A DNA stretch of 64,000 nt from Bdellovibrio bacteriovorus HD100 (GCF_000196175.1 NC_005363.1:3348001-3412000); one strand, 5' to 3'; positions 8,421-18,327 are shown, counted from the first letter of the stretch. The notes: generated from the letters alone by a model not told the origin. Numbers and translations are program-made.

Positions 8421-9406
8421 TAATTGCGATTATCGCGAAGCCACTGGGCCATATCCAGGGCGAAGTACGTAAAGATCACATCTGCACCCGCCCGGCGGAT
8501 GGAATAAAGAGTTTCCACCATACCGCGGGTTTCATCCATGATGCCGGCCTTGTGACCGGCCTTGATCAAACTGTATTCACCACTGACATTGTAAGCCGCC
8601 ACTGGCAAGTTGGTGTGGGCTTTCACTTTCGCGATCACATCCAGATAACTCAAAGCAGGCTTCACCATGACCATGTCGGCACCCTCGGCCACATCCAGGT
8701 CAATCTCACGCAAAGCCTCACGCGTGTTACGATAATCCATCTGGTAGGTTTTTTTATCGCCGAATTTTGGCGCCGAATCCAACGCCTCACGGAACGGGCC
8801 ATAGAAGCAGGACGCGTATTTCACCGAGTAAGAAAGAATCCCCGTGTTGGTGAAACCCTCGTTGTCCAAAGCTTCACGAATCGCCCCCACCCGGCCATCC
8901 ATCATGTCCGACGGGGACACGATATCAGCCCCGGCGCGCGCATGAACCAAGGACATCTTCGCCAGCAGCTCAACGGTTTCGTCATTCAGGATTTTGCCGT
9001 TTTCCACCACACCATCATGACCGTCAGAGGAATACGGATCCAAAGCCACGTCGGTGATTAAAGTCACGTCCGGGAACTTGTCGCGAATCATTTTGAGAGT
9101 CGTGGGCATTAAGCCATTCGGATTCAAAGATTCAGTTCCGTACTTGTCTTTTTTGGACTCTGGCAGGGCTGGGAAAAGGTCGAAGGACTTGACCCCCAAT
9201 GCCACGGCTTTTTCGATCAGTTTCAAGGTCAGGTCCGGGCTCAGGCGATAGATCCCCGGCATTGTGGAAATGGCCTGCTGTTGGTCCTTTCCATCCACCA
9301 AAAACAGCGGTAAAACCAGCTGCGATGCACGCAGCTCTGTTTCAGCCACCATTTGGCGCAAAGCTTCTGTCGTACGATTTCTTCTCGGTCTTTGAGTGAG
9401 TTTCAT
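8420..9406 (-). CDS. hemB: Delta-aminolevulinic acid dehydratase (porphobilinogen synthase)
   Basis: Condenses two 5-aminolevulinate molecules to porphobilinogen. The 328-residue protein has both Schiff-base lysines, K196 (SVKYASCFYGPF) and K249 (VMVKPALSYLD). The metal segment reads DVALDPYSSDGHDG, with Asp/Ala/Ser in place of the three zinc cysteines, so this is the magnesium-type enzyme rather than the zinc type. GGAGG six bases upstream fixes the ATG at 9406; a longer reading frame upstream lacks a ribosome binding site. It is transcribed divergently from the rest of the haem genes, sharing a 122-base control region with hemA. Confidence 0.96.
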   Translation of the reverse strand: MKLTQRPRRNRTTEALRQMVAETELRASQLVLPLFLVDGKDQQQAISTMPGIYRLSPDLTLKLIEKAVALGVKSFDLFPALPESKKDKYGTESLNPNGLMPTTLKMIRDKFPDVTLITDVALDPYSSDGHDGVVENGKILNDETVELLAKMSLVHARAGADIVSPSDMMDGRVGAIREALDNEGFTNTGILSYSVKYASCFYGPFREALDSAPKFGDKKTYQMDYRNTREALREIDLDVAEGADMVMVKPALSYLDVIAKVKAHTNLPVAAYNVSGEYSLIKAGHKAGIMDETRGMVETLYSIRRAGADVIFTYFALDMAQWLRDNRN

Positions 9407-9503
9407 AATCGGCCTCCACCCTGGGGTCTTAAATTGGGTCATCTGCTTAAATAACAGGCAGACTTTTGCATGAGCCATGACATTTCGATGACACTTTAAT
9501 GAA

Positions 9504-9520
9504 AGGTTAGTGATAAACCT
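9504..9520. promoter_or_regulatory. Inverted repeat just upstream of hemA
   Basis: AGGTT (9504-9508) and AACCT (9516-9520) flank a 7-base spacer, nine bases before the hemA ATG in the hemA-hemB divergent region. It could be an operator or affect hemA translation; the arms are short. No good Shine-Dalgarno sequence sits in front of hemA. Confidence 0.3.
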
Positions 9521-9528
9521 AATCCTAC

Positions 9529-10437
9529 ATGGAAGATATACTTCTCGTTCACAGAAAATCCAATAGAAACTTCTCTGAAGAATTCGCAGCTCTGCAAGAC
9601 GCCGCGATCTTCAAGACGTGTCTGCGCAAGATCCTTTTCTGCACAGAAATGGAACTGGGCAACTATGCGGATGTGATTGAACCGGAAGACACTGTTCTTC
9701 GTGGCGAAAAGGCACTGAGTCTTTTGCTTGAGATTCTGTGCGGCCTTCACTCCCCGATCGTGGGCGAGACTGAAGTCTTCGGTCAGTTCAAACTTTTCGT
9801 CGATTCCCGCAAACAAATTCAGGACCCCTTGTTCGGAGATCACCAGAAATGGCTGAACTTCATCATGGCGGAAGTGAAGAAAACGCGCGCCCAGCATCTT
9901 GTGGGCCTGGGATCCCAAAGCTACGGCAGTCTTTTGCGTCGCTACACAAAAGACATGGACTCTGTCACCATCTGCGGTTCTGGCCATCTGGCTCAGGAAA
10001 TCCTTCCGTGGCTGGCTTTGAAAAAGTCCGTTCAGGTGATCTGCCGTGAACCTGCAAAAATGCAGGCCTTCGCCGATAAATACGACAATCTTACCATTTC
10101 CACTTACAATGATGCTTTTATTCACGGCGAAGCTTTGGTGATTGCTGCACCACTTACTGATGAGCGCATTGTGGAGCTGATGAACAAACAAGACACTCGC
10201 CCTCACGCGGTCTATGACCTGCGCGGGGAAGCGAACGCCCTTTCGGACATCGTTGCATCGCAATTCTCTCATGTGGGTTTCATGGGTCTTAACAAATTCT
10301 TTGCTGAGATCGAGGAAACCAAAAAAGACACCACCACCAAACTGGAGGCTTTGAAAGCCGCTCTGCTTGAGCGCGCATTGGCCTTCACACAAAGGACAGA
10401 GCTTCGCCCACTTGGTTGGGACGACATATGCGCTTAA
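9529..10437 (+). CDS. hemA: Glutamyl-tRNA reductase, unusually short and divergent
   Basis: First committed step of the C5 haem pathway, making glutamate-1-semialdehyde from glutamyl-tRNA with NADPH. At 302 residues it is far below the usual 410-480. Visible landmarks are a cysteine in KTCLRK (C31) where the family has TCNR, GLHSPIVGETEVFGQ (72-86) matching the GLxSxxxGExxILGQ motif, and a Rossmann segment TICGSGHLAQE (147-157). Part of the N-terminal domain and most of the C-terminal dimerisation helix seem missing. Operon position with hemC and hemL makes the role nearly certain. It overlaps hemC by ten bases. Confidence 0.85.
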   Translation: MEDILLVHRKSNRNFSEEFAALQDAAIFKTCLRKILFCTEMELGNYADVIEPEDTVLRGEKALSLLLEILCGLHSPIVGETEVFGQFKLFVDSRKQIQDPLFGDHQKWLNFIMAEVKKTRAQHLVGLGSQSYGSLLRRYTKDMDSVTICGSGHLAQEILPWLALKKSVQVICREPAKMQAFADKYDNLTISTYNDAFIHGEALVIAAPLTDERIVELMNKQDTRPHAVYDLRGEANALSDIVASQFSHVGFMGLNKFFAEIEETKKDTTTKLEALKAALLERALAFTQRTELRPLGWDDICA

Positions 10438-11936
10438 GAATTTCCGCAAGGAAAAGTGATCTGGCCCGTCTCCAGGCCTACATGGTCGGAGACGCTCTGA
10501 AAGAAAAAAATCCACAGATCGAAATCGACTACCGTTTTCGCGAATCCCTGGGTGATAAGAACCTGACCGATCCTCTTTGGAAGATTCCGGAAAAAGGCGT
10601 CTTCACCGAGGACTTCTTCGGCGAGCTTTTGCGTGATGAAACCGATCTGGTCGTGCACTCCTGGAAAGACCTGCCAACAGAGCACAAATCCGAAACAGTG
10701 ATTGCCGCGACATTGCCGCGTGCGGATCAGCGCGACCTGCTGCTGGTGAAAAAGTCCCATTTCGACAAAATCAAGACCAGCAAAACACTGAAAGTGTTCA
10801 GCTCGTCCCCACGCCGCGAATACAACCTGACAGGGTTCTTCAAAGAACACCTGCCGTTTGGTTTGCAGGACGTAAAATTTGAAAGTGTGCGCGGAAACAT
10901 GCTGACTCGCGTGCGCAAGCTGATTGAGTCCCCGGAAACCGACGGCCTGATCGTGGCCAAAGCCGCCTTTGACCGTTTGTTCTCTGCGACCTTGCCGGAA
11001 TTCCTGGAAGGCCAGCAGCAGCTGCGCCAGTATTTCAACGAACTGAACTGGGTGGTTCTGCCACTGAGTGTGAATCCCAATGCCGCAGCCCAAGGGGCCT
11101 TGGCGGTGGAAGTCCTGAAGTCCCGTCAGGACCTGCAGGATCTTTTGCAGTCCATCCACCATGCTGACACCTTCCATTGCTCCCAAAAAGAGCGTGATGT
11201 TCTTTCCAGCTTCGGCGGCGGCTGCCACCAGAAAATCGGCGTTGCCGTGCTGGCCCGCCCTTATGGTCAAATCACCCTGCTAAAAGGGTTGACTGACGCA
11301 GGCCAGGTTCTGGACAAACGCGAGCTGAAACTGAACAATCCAGCGCCACAATTTGCTGCACAGGACCTGTGGTCTTCTGAAGTGACGGCCGAGCGTGAGG
11401 CCCTTAAAAGCTATCAGATTCCAGCTGGCACCAACGGACTGTTTGTCGCCCGCAGCGAGGCTTGGCCGGCGGACCTGAAGTGGTCTGATTTTGTATGGAC
11501 AGCGGGCCTAAAAACGTGGAAAAACCTCTCTCAAAAAGGTATATGGGTGCACGGATGTGCGGAAAGCCTGGGCGAACAGGAAGAAGCCCTTATGGATATC
11601 CTGGCCGGCAAGAAACTGGCTTGGGCCAAACTGAGCCACGAGGACGGTTACGCTTCTGATCAGGAAAACATGACTCTGGTACCGACCTATACGCTGAAAG
11701 CGCAACAGGAATACCAGAATCTGTCGGGCAAGAAGTTTTACTTCTGGAGCAGCGGCAGTCAGTTCCTGAAAGCGGCCGAACAAGAGCCGGGAATTTTATC
11801 CCAGCACCACGCCTCCGGACCGGGCAACACCCACAAAGTGATCCGATCCTATCTGGAAGAAAACAAGAATTACGATCCCAAACGACTGCATGTCTTTTTG
11901 GATCAGGAAGACTGGAGAAAACAATGCACAAAGTAA
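10428..11936 (+). CDS. hemC: Hydroxymethylbilane synthase fused to a HemD-like domain
   Basis: A 502-residue protein from ATG 10428. Residues 1-300 are Hem[13 protein letters not shown] holds the catalytic aspartate (D81) and [10 protein letters not shown] the cysteine (C266) that binds the dipyrromethane cofactor. HemC normally ends near 310. Residues 310-502 are an extra domain with the size of uroporphyrinogen III synthase (HemD), for example the segments [12 protein letters not shown] and [15 protein letters not shown], which resemble the HemD 'F-x-S-x-x-x' and 'FTS' positions. No other hemD is seen in the operon, so a bifunctional HemCD is the best reading. HemC is certain; HemD is inference, since HemD sequences diverge strongly. 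The stop lies inside hemL. Confidence 0.9.
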   Translation: MRLRISARKSDLARLQAYMVGDALKEKNPQIEIDYRFRESLGDKNLTDPLWKIPEKGVFTEDFFGELLRDETDLVVHSWKDLPTEHKSETVIAATLPRADQRDLLLVKKSHFDKIKTSKTLKVFSSSPRREYNLTGFFKEHLPFGLQDVKFESVRGNMLTRVRKLIESPETDGLIVAKAAFDRLFSATLPEFLEGQQQLRQYFNELNWVVLPLSVNPNAAAQGALAVEVLKSRQDLQDLLQSIHHADTFHCSQKERDVLSSFGGGCHQKIGVAVLARPYGQITLLKGLTDAGQVLDKRELKLNNPAPQFAAQDLWSSEVTAEREALKSYQIPAGTNGLFVARSEAWPADLKWSDFVWTAGLKTWKNLSQKGIWVHGCAESLGEQEEALMDILAGKKLAWAKLSHEDGYASDQENMTLVPTYTLKAQQEYQNLSGKKFYFWSSGSQFLKAAEQEPGILSQHHASGPGNTHKVIRSYLEENKNYDPKRLHVFLDQEDWRKQCTK

Positions 11937-13204
11937 CTTCTGAAGAACTTTTCCAACGCGCCCTGAAAGTCGCTCCGGGTGGAGTTCACTCCCCGGTTCG
12001 TTCGTTCAAGGGTCTTGACCGCGCTCCGGTCTTCTTCAAAAAAGCCGAAGGTGCTTACCTGACTTCCGTTGAAGACAAAAAATACATCGACTTCTGCCAA
12101 AGCTTTGGCCCGCTGATCCTGGGTCACCTGGATGCGGAAGTGAAGGAAGAAGTTCACCGCATGGTGGACACGGCTTGGACTTTCGGTGCCACTGAAATCT
12201 ATTCCCTGGAGCTGGCGGAATGGATCACCAGCACTTTGCCGTTCATGGAAAAACTGCGCTTTGTATCTTCCGGCACTGAAGCCGTGATGAGTGCTTTGCG
12301 TGTGGCGCGTGCGGCAACAGGTCGCACTAAAATTCTGAAATTTGAAGGCTGCTATCACGGCCACGTCGACAACCTGCTGGTCAAAGCCGGCAGCGGTCTG
12401 GCGGGAACAGCGGCTTCTTCCAGCGCGGGCATCCCGGCGGAAGTGGCGGCTCACACTGTTGTGGCTCCATTGGACGACGAAGCGAAATTGGCTGAAGTGT
12501 TTGCCGCTCAAGGCAAAGACATTGCCGCTGTGATCATTGAACCACTTCCAGCCAACTATGGTCTTTTGGTTCAGCGTCCTGAGTTCCTGAAGAAAGTGGC
12601 TGAACTTTGCGAAAAGAACGGCAGCTTGCTGATCTTTGATGAAGTGATCTCGGGCTTCCGCGTGGGCTTGGGTGGCATGGTTGAAAAAACGGGCATCCGC
12701 CCGGACCTTGTGACCTACGGTAAAATCATCGGTGGCGGCTTCCCTGTGGGTTGCTACGGCGGCAAAGCCGAACTGATGAACATGGTGGCCCCAAGTGGTG
12801 ACGTCTATCAGGCCGGAACTTTGAGCGCGAATCCGATCGGTATGCGTGCGGGTCTGACGACGCTTAAGAAAATGCAGCGTGTGGATGGCTGGAACGTACT
12901 TGAACAAAGAACCAAAAAATTCACTGACGCCATCAAAGCCGGTTTCGTAAAAAAAGGCGTAAACCTTGAGATCAGCCAGGTGGCTTCCTTGTTCTGGATC
13001 CACGGCCCGACGGCAAGTCCGATCCGTTCCATCGACCATATCCCGGCAAACCAAGGTGGCAACTTCAAGAATCTGTTCCTGAAAGCCCTGGATAAAGGTG
13101 TTTATCTGGCGCCAAACGCTTACGAAGTTGGTTTCGTTTCTTTGGCTCACTCTGATGAGCTTTTGGAGCAGGCGGCACAAATTATCGTGGATGCGGCGGA
13201 GTAA
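11924..13204 (+). CDS. hemL: Glutamate-1-semialdehyde 2,1-aminomutase
   Basis: PLP enzyme that makes 5-aminolevulinate. The 426-residue length matches the family. The start region [13 protein letters not shown] is diagnostic, the cofactor aspartate is in [11 protein letters not shown] (D239) and the Schiff-base lysine is K267 in [13 protein letters not shown]. It begins 13 bases inside hemC and its stop TAA directly abuts the ATG of the histidine kinase, so the kinase gene is cotranscribed. Confidence 0.97.
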   Translation: MHKVTSEELFQRALKVAPGGVHSPVRSFKGLDRAPVFFKKAEGAYLTSVEDKKYIDFCQSFGPLILGHLDAEVKEEVHRMVDTAWTFGATEIYSLELAEWITSTLPFMEKLRFVSSGTEAVMSALRVARAATGRTKILKFEGCYHGHVDNLLVKAGSGLAGTAASSSAGIPAEVAAHTVVAPLDDEAKLAEVFAAQGKDIAAVIIEPLPANYGLLVQRPEFLKKVAELCEKNGSLLIFDEVISGFRVGLGGMVEKTGIRPDLVTYGKIIGGGFPVGCYGGKAELMNMVAPSGDVYQAGTLSANPIGMRAGLTTLKKMQRVDGWNVLEQRTKKFTDAIKAGFVKKGVNLEISQVASLFWIHGPTASPIRSIDHIPANQGGNFKNLFLKALDKGVYLAPNAYEVGFVSLAHSDELLEQAAQIIVDAAE

Positions 13205-14080
13205 ATGACTAAATCCTTCCTCAAACCCCATATCAAGACGGCATTGGCGATCCTGTGGTTCGCCTTTACCTTCTCGCTGGTGGGTTGGTGGTGGGTTTAC
13301 TTCCTGCTGAAACTCAGCCCTGAAAACGCTTCACTTGAACAGATGAGAACCTCTCACCGCATGTTTGCGTGGGAAGGTTCGATCCTGCTGGCGGCGATCC
13401 TGTTTGGCGGGATTGCTTTGGTGATCTTCACCTACCGCGATCAAAAGCGCCACCAGCGCCTGCGCTTCTTCTTTTCAACGTTCAGCCATGACATCAAAAC
13501 CTCTATCGCCCGTCTGCGCCTGCAGGCCGAAGTGCTGGAAGAGGATTTGAACACAACATCGCATCCGGTGATGAAACGCCTGATCCAGGACATTCAGCGT
13601 CTGGATCTGCAACTTGAAAATTCCCTGCTGCTGGCCAACCTTGAGGCCGGTCAGCTGTTGAAAGAACAGGTGTCTTTAAGTGATCTTCTGTCCAGTCTGC
13701 GCAGTGAGTTTTCCGAACTTACTGTGGAGCTTGAACGCGAAGCCAAAATCCTTGGCGACCGTCGCGCGCTATTAAGTGTTCTGCGCAATCTTCTGCAGAA
13801 TTCAGTCTTGCACGGCAAAGCCACCACGGTGAAAATCCGCGTGCGCCCCCACGGCGAGGGCCACATCGAACTGGTGATCCAGGATGACGGTCTGGGCTTT
13901 AAGGGTATTCTAAAAAAACTAGGCTCCGAGATTCTGATGTCCCAGGATGTGCGCAGCAACGGCATAGGTTTGCTGCTGACAAAACGTCTTCTGGAAAAGA
14001 TGAACGGCGACATCTGGTTTGAATCGAAGGAAAACGAAGGCTTCAAATCCCATATTGAACTTGAAGGGACTTTGCCATGA
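13205..14080 (+). CDS. Membrane sensor histidine kinase inside the haem operon
   Basis: A 291-residue kinase with two membrane segments (about 13-36 and 57-77) enclosing only some 20 periplasmic residues, so it probably senses within or near the membrane or through a partner. The H-box is FSTFSHDIKTSIARLRLQ (phospho-acceptor H95). The ATPase domain has the N-box QNSVLHG, the G1 box QDDGLGFKG and the G2 box SNGIGLLLTKRLLEKM. Start follows the hemL stop without a gap; stop overlaps the response regulator by four bases. Its placement between hemL and hemE suggests control of, or by, haem or precursor level. The signal is not visible from sequence. Confidence 0.9.
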   Translation: MTKSFLKPHIKTALAILWFAFTFSLVGWWWVYFLLKLSPENASLEQMRTSHRMFAWEGSILLAAILFGGIALVIFTYRDQKRHQRLRFFFSTFSHDIKTSIARLRLQAEVLEEDLNTTSHPVMKRLIQDIQRLDLQLENSLLLANLEAGQLLKEQVSLSDLLSSLRSEFSELTVELEREAKILGDRRALLSVLRNLLQNSVLHGKATTVKIRVRPHGEGHIELVIQDDGLGFKGILKKLGSEILMSQDVRSNGIGLLLTKRLLEKMNGDIWFESKENEGFKSHIELEGTLP

Positions 14081-14751
14081 GAAAAATCCTTCTGGTTGAA
14101 GATGACATCTCTTTGGGTGAAACCCTGAATGCACGCCTGCAAAGGGACTATGAAGTTTCCTGGGCAAAATCCTTGAGCGAGGCCTGGTCCCTGTTTTCAA
14201 AAACCAAGGACTATGACCTGGCAATTCTGGACGTGGGCCTGCCTGATGGCAGCGGTTTTGAGCTTGCGGCAAAACTAAAAGCCACCGCTCCCATCCTGTT
14301 CCTGTTCCTGACGGCACAAGCCGATGCGGAATCCCGTCTGCAGGGATTTGAGTTGGGCGCAGAAGAATACATCCCCAAGCCTTTCCATTTGAAAGAGCTT
14401 TTGATTCGCGTAAAGCATGTGCTGGATGCCCATGCCCCGACCCGCGAACTGCAACTGGAATCCTGCGTGGTGAACTTCACGCAGATGTCCGTGACGAAGA
14501 AAACCGGTCAGATTGAGTACCCGCCGGTGACGGATCTGAAGATCCTGCAGCTTTTGATTGAAAAATCACCACGGGTGCTAAGCCGTGATGAAATTATGAA
14601 CGAAATCTGGGGCGTTGATAAAAATCCCAGCCATCGCACTATCGACAACATTATCGTACGCCTGCGCCAGCTTTTGGGCGATGACGGAGAAAAACACATC
14701 CGTTCTGTTCGCGGCGTCGGTTATCAATGGTCCACTGAGGAGGCAACATGA
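14077..14751 (+). CDS. OmpR/PhoB-family response regulator inside the haem operon
   Basis: A 224-residue regulator. The receiver (1-118) has the acidic pair D9-D10, phospho-acceptor D52 in ILDVGLPDGSG, and K101 in IPKPF. The winged-helix DNA-binding domain (about 128-222) has VLSRDEIMNEIWG, the recognition-helix region SHRTIDNIIVRLRQLLG and the closing RGVGYQW. It is coupled by ATGA overlaps to the kinase before it and to hemE after it. It is the natural partner of the kinase. Whether it controls this operon cannot be told from the sequence. Confidence 0.93.
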   Translation: MRKILLVEDDISLGETLNARLQRDYEVSWAKSLSEAWSLFSKTKDYDLAILDVGLPDGSGFELAAKLKATAPILFLFLTAQADAESRLQGFELGAEEYIPKPFHLKELLIRVKHVLDAHAPTRELQLESCVVNFTQMSVTKKTGQIEYPPVTDLKILQLLIEKSPRVLSRDEIMNEIWGVDKNPSHRTIDNIIVRLRQLLGDDGEKHIRSVRGVGYQWSTEEAT

Positions 14752-15767
14752 ACACTTTATTCCACAACGCACTTAAAAGAACTCCTCAGGCTGTTCCACC
14801 CATCTGGTTCATGCGCCAGGCGGGCCGCTATCACAAACACTATCAGGGCATGCGCGCCAATCATTCTTTTGACCAGCTTTGCAAACGCGCGGAGCTGGCG
14901 GCGGAAGTCGCCCGTGGCCCGGTAGCCGAATTTGATTTCGACGTTTCCATCCTTTTCAGCGATATTTTGTATCCGCTGGAAGCTCTGGGCATGGGCTTGG
15001 AATACACCGATCACGGCCCGCAACTGGGTTTCAAACTGACTCCGGAAACCATCGGCACGTTGGGTGGTGTGGAAGAAGCAGTTAAGTTTATGCACTTCCA
15101 GAAAGAAGCCGTGCAAGCGACTCGCGCGGTTCTGCCTTCCAATAAAAGTCTGATTGGCTTTGTGGGCGGTCCTTGGACCTTGTTCGTTTACGCAGTGGAA
15201 GGATCCCACGCAGGTTCTTTGATCCAGTCCAAGAAACTGGCTCCGATGTTCCCGCAGTTCCTGGAAAAGATGTACCCGCTGCTCAAAGAAAACATCCGCC
15301 TGCAACTGGAAGGTGGCGTTGAGATCGTGATGATCTTCGACACCGCTGCCGGCGAAGTTTCACCTCTGTTCTTCCAGGAATGGATCCAGCCGGTATTGGC
15401 CCGTCTGTCTCAGGACTATCCGGGCAAGATCGGTTACTATTCCAAAGGCACCCAGGCGGTGTTCTTCAATGACGCCTTCAAGGCACTGCCATGGGCAGGT
15501 CAGGGCTTCGACCACAGAAATTATCTTCCGGATTGCTTCAACATCCAGAACAAAGGCTTCGTTCAGGGCAACTTCGACCAAAGCTTGCTGTTCATGGATG
15601 AGGCTGACTTCAAAAAGGCGATGCACACCTACCTTGCGCCAATGAAGAACATGAGCAAAGAACAGCGCGCCGGCTGGGTCAGCGGCCTGGGCCATGGTGT
15701 TTTGCCGAAAACTCCTGAAAAGAATGTAAAACTGTTCGTAGATACTGTCCGTGAGGTGCTGTCATGA
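14748..15767 (+). CDS. hemE: Uroporphyrinogen decarboxylase
   Basis: Removes four carboxyl groups from uroporphyrinogen III to give coproporphyrinogen III. The 339-residue protein starts with the family signature PPIWFMRQAGRYHKHY and has the catalytic aspartate segment ILFSDILYPLEALG and the YSKGTQAVF and GLGHGVLPKTPEKNV blocks near the C-terminus. Length matches the family. Overlapping ATGA junctions with the response regulator and with hemN show tight coupling. Confidence 0.97.
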   Translation: MNTLFHNALKRTPQAVPPIWFMRQAGRYHKHYQGMRANHSFDQLCKRAELAAEVARGPVAEFDFDVSILFSDILYPLEALGMGLEYTDHGPQLGFKLTPETIGTLGGVEEAVKFMHFQKEAVQATRAVLPSNKSLIGFVGGPWTLFVYAVEGSHAGSLIQSKKLAPMFPQFLEKMYPLLKENIRLQLEGGVEIVMIFDTAAGEVSPLFFQEWIQPVLARLSQDYPGKIGYYSKGTQAVFFNDAFKALPWAGQGFDHRNYLPDCFNIQNKGFVQGNFDQSLLFMDEADFKKAMHTYLAPMKNMSKEQRAGWVSGLGHGVLPKTPEKNVKLFVDTVREVLS

Positions 15768-17113
15768 TGAAAGATCTGCTGGCTAAATACGACGTACCGG
15801 TTCCCCGTTACACTTCCTATCCGACCGTGCCTTACTGGGAAACCAATCCCACCACGGATCAGTGGGTGCAGCATCTGCGCGCCACTTTGAAAGAAGGCAC
15901 TGGCGGCTGGTCCCTGTACCTGCATATTCCTTTCTGCGAAAGTCTTTGTACTTTCTGCGGTTGCAACAACATCATCACCAAAGACCACAAGCGTGAAACA
16001 CCGTACGTGGATATGGTTTTGAAAGAATGGCAGCTGTATCTGGATCAGGTTCCCGAGCTTTTGGAAAAACCGCTGAAACACATCCACTTGGGTGGCGGCA
16101 CACCGACGTTCCTGTCGGCGGAGGCTTTGACCCAGTTGCTGAAACCGATTCTTTCCCGCGTAAAAATCGATACCCATGATTTTGAAGGTTCCATCGAAGT
16201 GGATCCTCGCCGCACCAATGCGGCTCAGTTGAAAGCTTTGCGAGAGCTGGGCTTCAACCGTGTCAGCATGGGTGTTCAGGATTTCCATCCCGAAGTGCAG
16301 CGTCTGGTAAACCGTATTCAGCCTTTGGAAATCACCCAGAAGCTGACTCAGGACGCGCGCGACATGGGTTATACATCCGTGAACTTTGACTTGATCTATG
16401 GATTGGCTCGCCAGACCCCGGAATCCATCACAGAAACGGCAAAGGCAACCGTGGCTTTGCGCCCGGATCGTATTGCTTTGTACAGCTTTGCCCTGGTTCC
16501 TTGGATCAAGCCGGCGCAGCGTCTGTTTAAGGACGAGGACCTGCCAAAGGCTTCTGAAAAACGCAGACTGTATGAAATCGCCCGTGGCATCCTGATCGAA
16601 GGTGGTTACGTGGAAGTGGGCATGGATCATTTTGCCCTTCCAACCGACAACCTTTGCATTGCGATGAATGAAAAACGCCTGCACAGAAACTTTATGGGTT
16701 ACACCGATCAGCGCACGGATGTATTGCTGGGCATGGGTGTGTCTTCGATCTCTGAAACTCCTTACAGCTTCCATCAAAACGAAAAAGTTCTTCCGCTTTA
16801 TGAAGCGGCTTTGAACGAAGGCCGCCTGCCAACTTTGCGCGGGCACATTTTGACTGAGGAAGACAAAGTCCGTCGTGAGCAGATCTTGAATCTGATGACG
16901 AACTTTGAAGTGCCATTCGTCAGTGAGGCGCAGGAAAACCAATCCAAGGAATTCCTGGCTGAAATGATCAAGGACGAACTGGTTGAGATCAAGGACCACA
17001 AGCTGATGGTGAACGAAGCCGGACGCCCATTCCTGAGAAATGCCTGTGCATTTTTCGATGAGCGCTTGAAAACCAAACAACCACAGACCAAAATCTTCTC
17101 TCAATCCATATGA
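15764..17113 (+). CDS. hemN: Oxygen-independent coproporphyrinogen III oxidase
   Basis: Radical-SAM enzyme making protoporphyrinogen IX. The cluster motif is C58-x3-C62-x2-C65 followed by G-C67 (FCESLCTFCGCNN), the arrangement of true HemN rather than the HemW/HutW paralogues. The length (449) and the HLGGGTPTFL and IDLIYGLARQTPES-like segments (here NFDLIYGLARQTPES) agree. It overlaps hemE by four bases and hemG by four. Use of the oxygen-independent enzyme alongside an FAD-dependent protoporphyrinogen oxidase is notable. Confidence 0.96.
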   Translation: MMKDLLAKYDVPVPRYTSYPTVPYWETNPTTDQWVQHLRATLKEGTGGWSLYLHIPFCESLCTFCGCNNIITKDHKRETPYVDMVLKEWQLYLDQVPELLEKPLKHIHLGGGTPTFLSAEALTQLLKPILSRVKIDTHDFEGSIEVDPRRTNAAQLKALRELGFNRVSMGVQDFHPEVQRLVNRIQPLEITQKLTQDARDMGYTSVNFDLIYGLARQTPESITETAKATVALRPDRIALYSFALVPWIKPAQRLFKDEDLPKASEKRRLYEIARGILIEGGYVEVGMDHFALPTDNLCIAMNEKRLHRNFMGYTDQRTDVLLGMGVSSISETPYSFHQNEKVLPLYEAALNEGRLPTLRGHILTEEDKVRREQILNLMTNFEVPFVSEAQENQSKEFLAEMIKDELVEIKDHKLMVNEAGRPFLRNACAFFDERLKTKQPQTKIFSQSI

Positions 17114-18327
17114 AAACAGTGCATGTAATCGGCGCGGGCTTTGCGGGACTGACAGTGTCCCTGAGGCTCGCCCAAAAAGGCTTTCAGGTAGAACTTTATG
17201 AATCCTCGGACCGTGTCGGGGGATTGCTGGGTACTGACCAGACACCTTATGGCATCGCCGAACGTGCCGCCAACGCCCTGATTCGCACCGAAAAAGCCGA
17301 AGGCCTTTTCAGCGAACTGGGGCTGACTCCCAGTTTTCCCCTGGAGTCCTCTAAAAAACGTTTCCTTTTCCGCAATTCACCGAAGGCATGGCCGCTGACC
17401 TTCCTGGAGACACTGACCCTGATCGGCCGTGTGCTTCCCCGTGTTTTGATCGGCGGAAAAAAAGTCCTGCGCCCTCAGGCCGGAGAAACCCTTCTGAACT
17501 GGGGCGAGCGCAGAATCGGCAAAGCTCCGACAAGATTTCTGCTGGGCCCTGCGATGCAGGGAATTTACGGCAATGAGATCACCCATCTTAGCGCCAGTTT
17601 GATTCTGGGTCCGCTCTTTTCCGGTGCCAAGCGCAGCAAATACAAAGGTCTTCTGACCGGCCCCGGCGGAATGCAGGACCTGGTGGACCATCTGCAAACC
17701 CGACTGCAGGAATTGGGTGTAAAGATTCACCTGAATTCCAATGTGAACCTGGCCTCTCTTGAAGGGCCGGTGGTTCTTGCGACCTCTGCAAAGGCCGCAA
17801 GCGTGCTGCTGGCGGAAAAACATCCTGAATTTTCCAAAGTTCTTTCCAAAATTCAGATGTCTTCACTGATGAGTGTGACCTTGTTCTTCACCAAGGCTCA
17901 GGAAGAATTCAAAGGTTTTGGCTGCCTGATACCACGCGGATTTGATCTGAAGGCCCTGGGGGTTCTGATGAATTCCTATATCTTCAAGGACCGCGACAAA
18001 ACCTACAATGAAACATGGATTCTGGGCGGTCAGCAGGAAGAGGCGTTACTGGATCTTCCTGACAACGAAATTCTGAAACTGCTGGCCGACGAACGCTTCC
18101 GCATTCTGGGCCAGAAAGACACCCTGCTGGATTACCGTATCAACCGCTGGAAAAAGGCTTTGCCATTTTATGATCTTAATCTGGAAAACGCCCTGGCGGA
18201 CCTGGCGGAAGTGCCCGAGCCAGCAGGCTTCTATCTGCATGGAAATTATCTAAGCGGTATTGGATTAAGCAAAATTCTGGAACGCAGCGATTGGATCGCC
18301 GAAAAGATTGCGAGTGAACATGGGTAA
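17110..18327 (+). CDS. hemG: Protoporphyrinogen oxidase, FAD-dependent HemY type
   Basis: Oxidises protoporphyrinogen IX to protoporphyrin IX. The 405-residue protein begins with the dinucleotide fold VIGAGFAGLTVSLRLAQKG and YESSDRVGGLLGT, the amine-oxidase/HemY signature, and ends with LHGNYLSGIGLSKILE, the C-terminal FAD-binding block of the family. HemY proteins are usually 450-470 long, so this one is compact. It fits between hemN and hemH, overlapping each. Confidence 0.9.
   Translation: MKTVHVIGAGFAGLTVSLRLAQKGFQVELYESSDRVGGLLGTDQTPYGIAERAANALIRTEKAEGLFSELGLTPSFPLESSKKRFLFRNSPKAWPLTFLETLTLIGRVLPRVLIGGKKVLRPQAGETLLNWGERRIGKAPTRFLLGPAMQGIYGNEITHLSASLILGPLFSGAKRSKYKGLLTGPGGMQDLVDHLQTRLQELGVKIHLNSNVNLASLEGPVVLATSAKAASVLLAEKHPEFSKVLSKIQMSSLMSVTLFFTKAQEEFKGFGCLIPRGFDLKALGVLMNSYIFKDRDKTYNETWILGGQQEEALLDLPDNEILKLLADERFRILGQKDTLLDYRINRWKKALPFYDLNLENALADLAEVPEPAGFYLHGNYLSGIGLSKILERSDWIAEKIASEHG

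Noticed and set aside
11903-13231. Long open frame antisense to hemL (over 400 codons)
   Set aside because: It mirrors the codon bias of hemL and shows no recognisable domain; similar antisense frames occur opposite hemN and transketolase.
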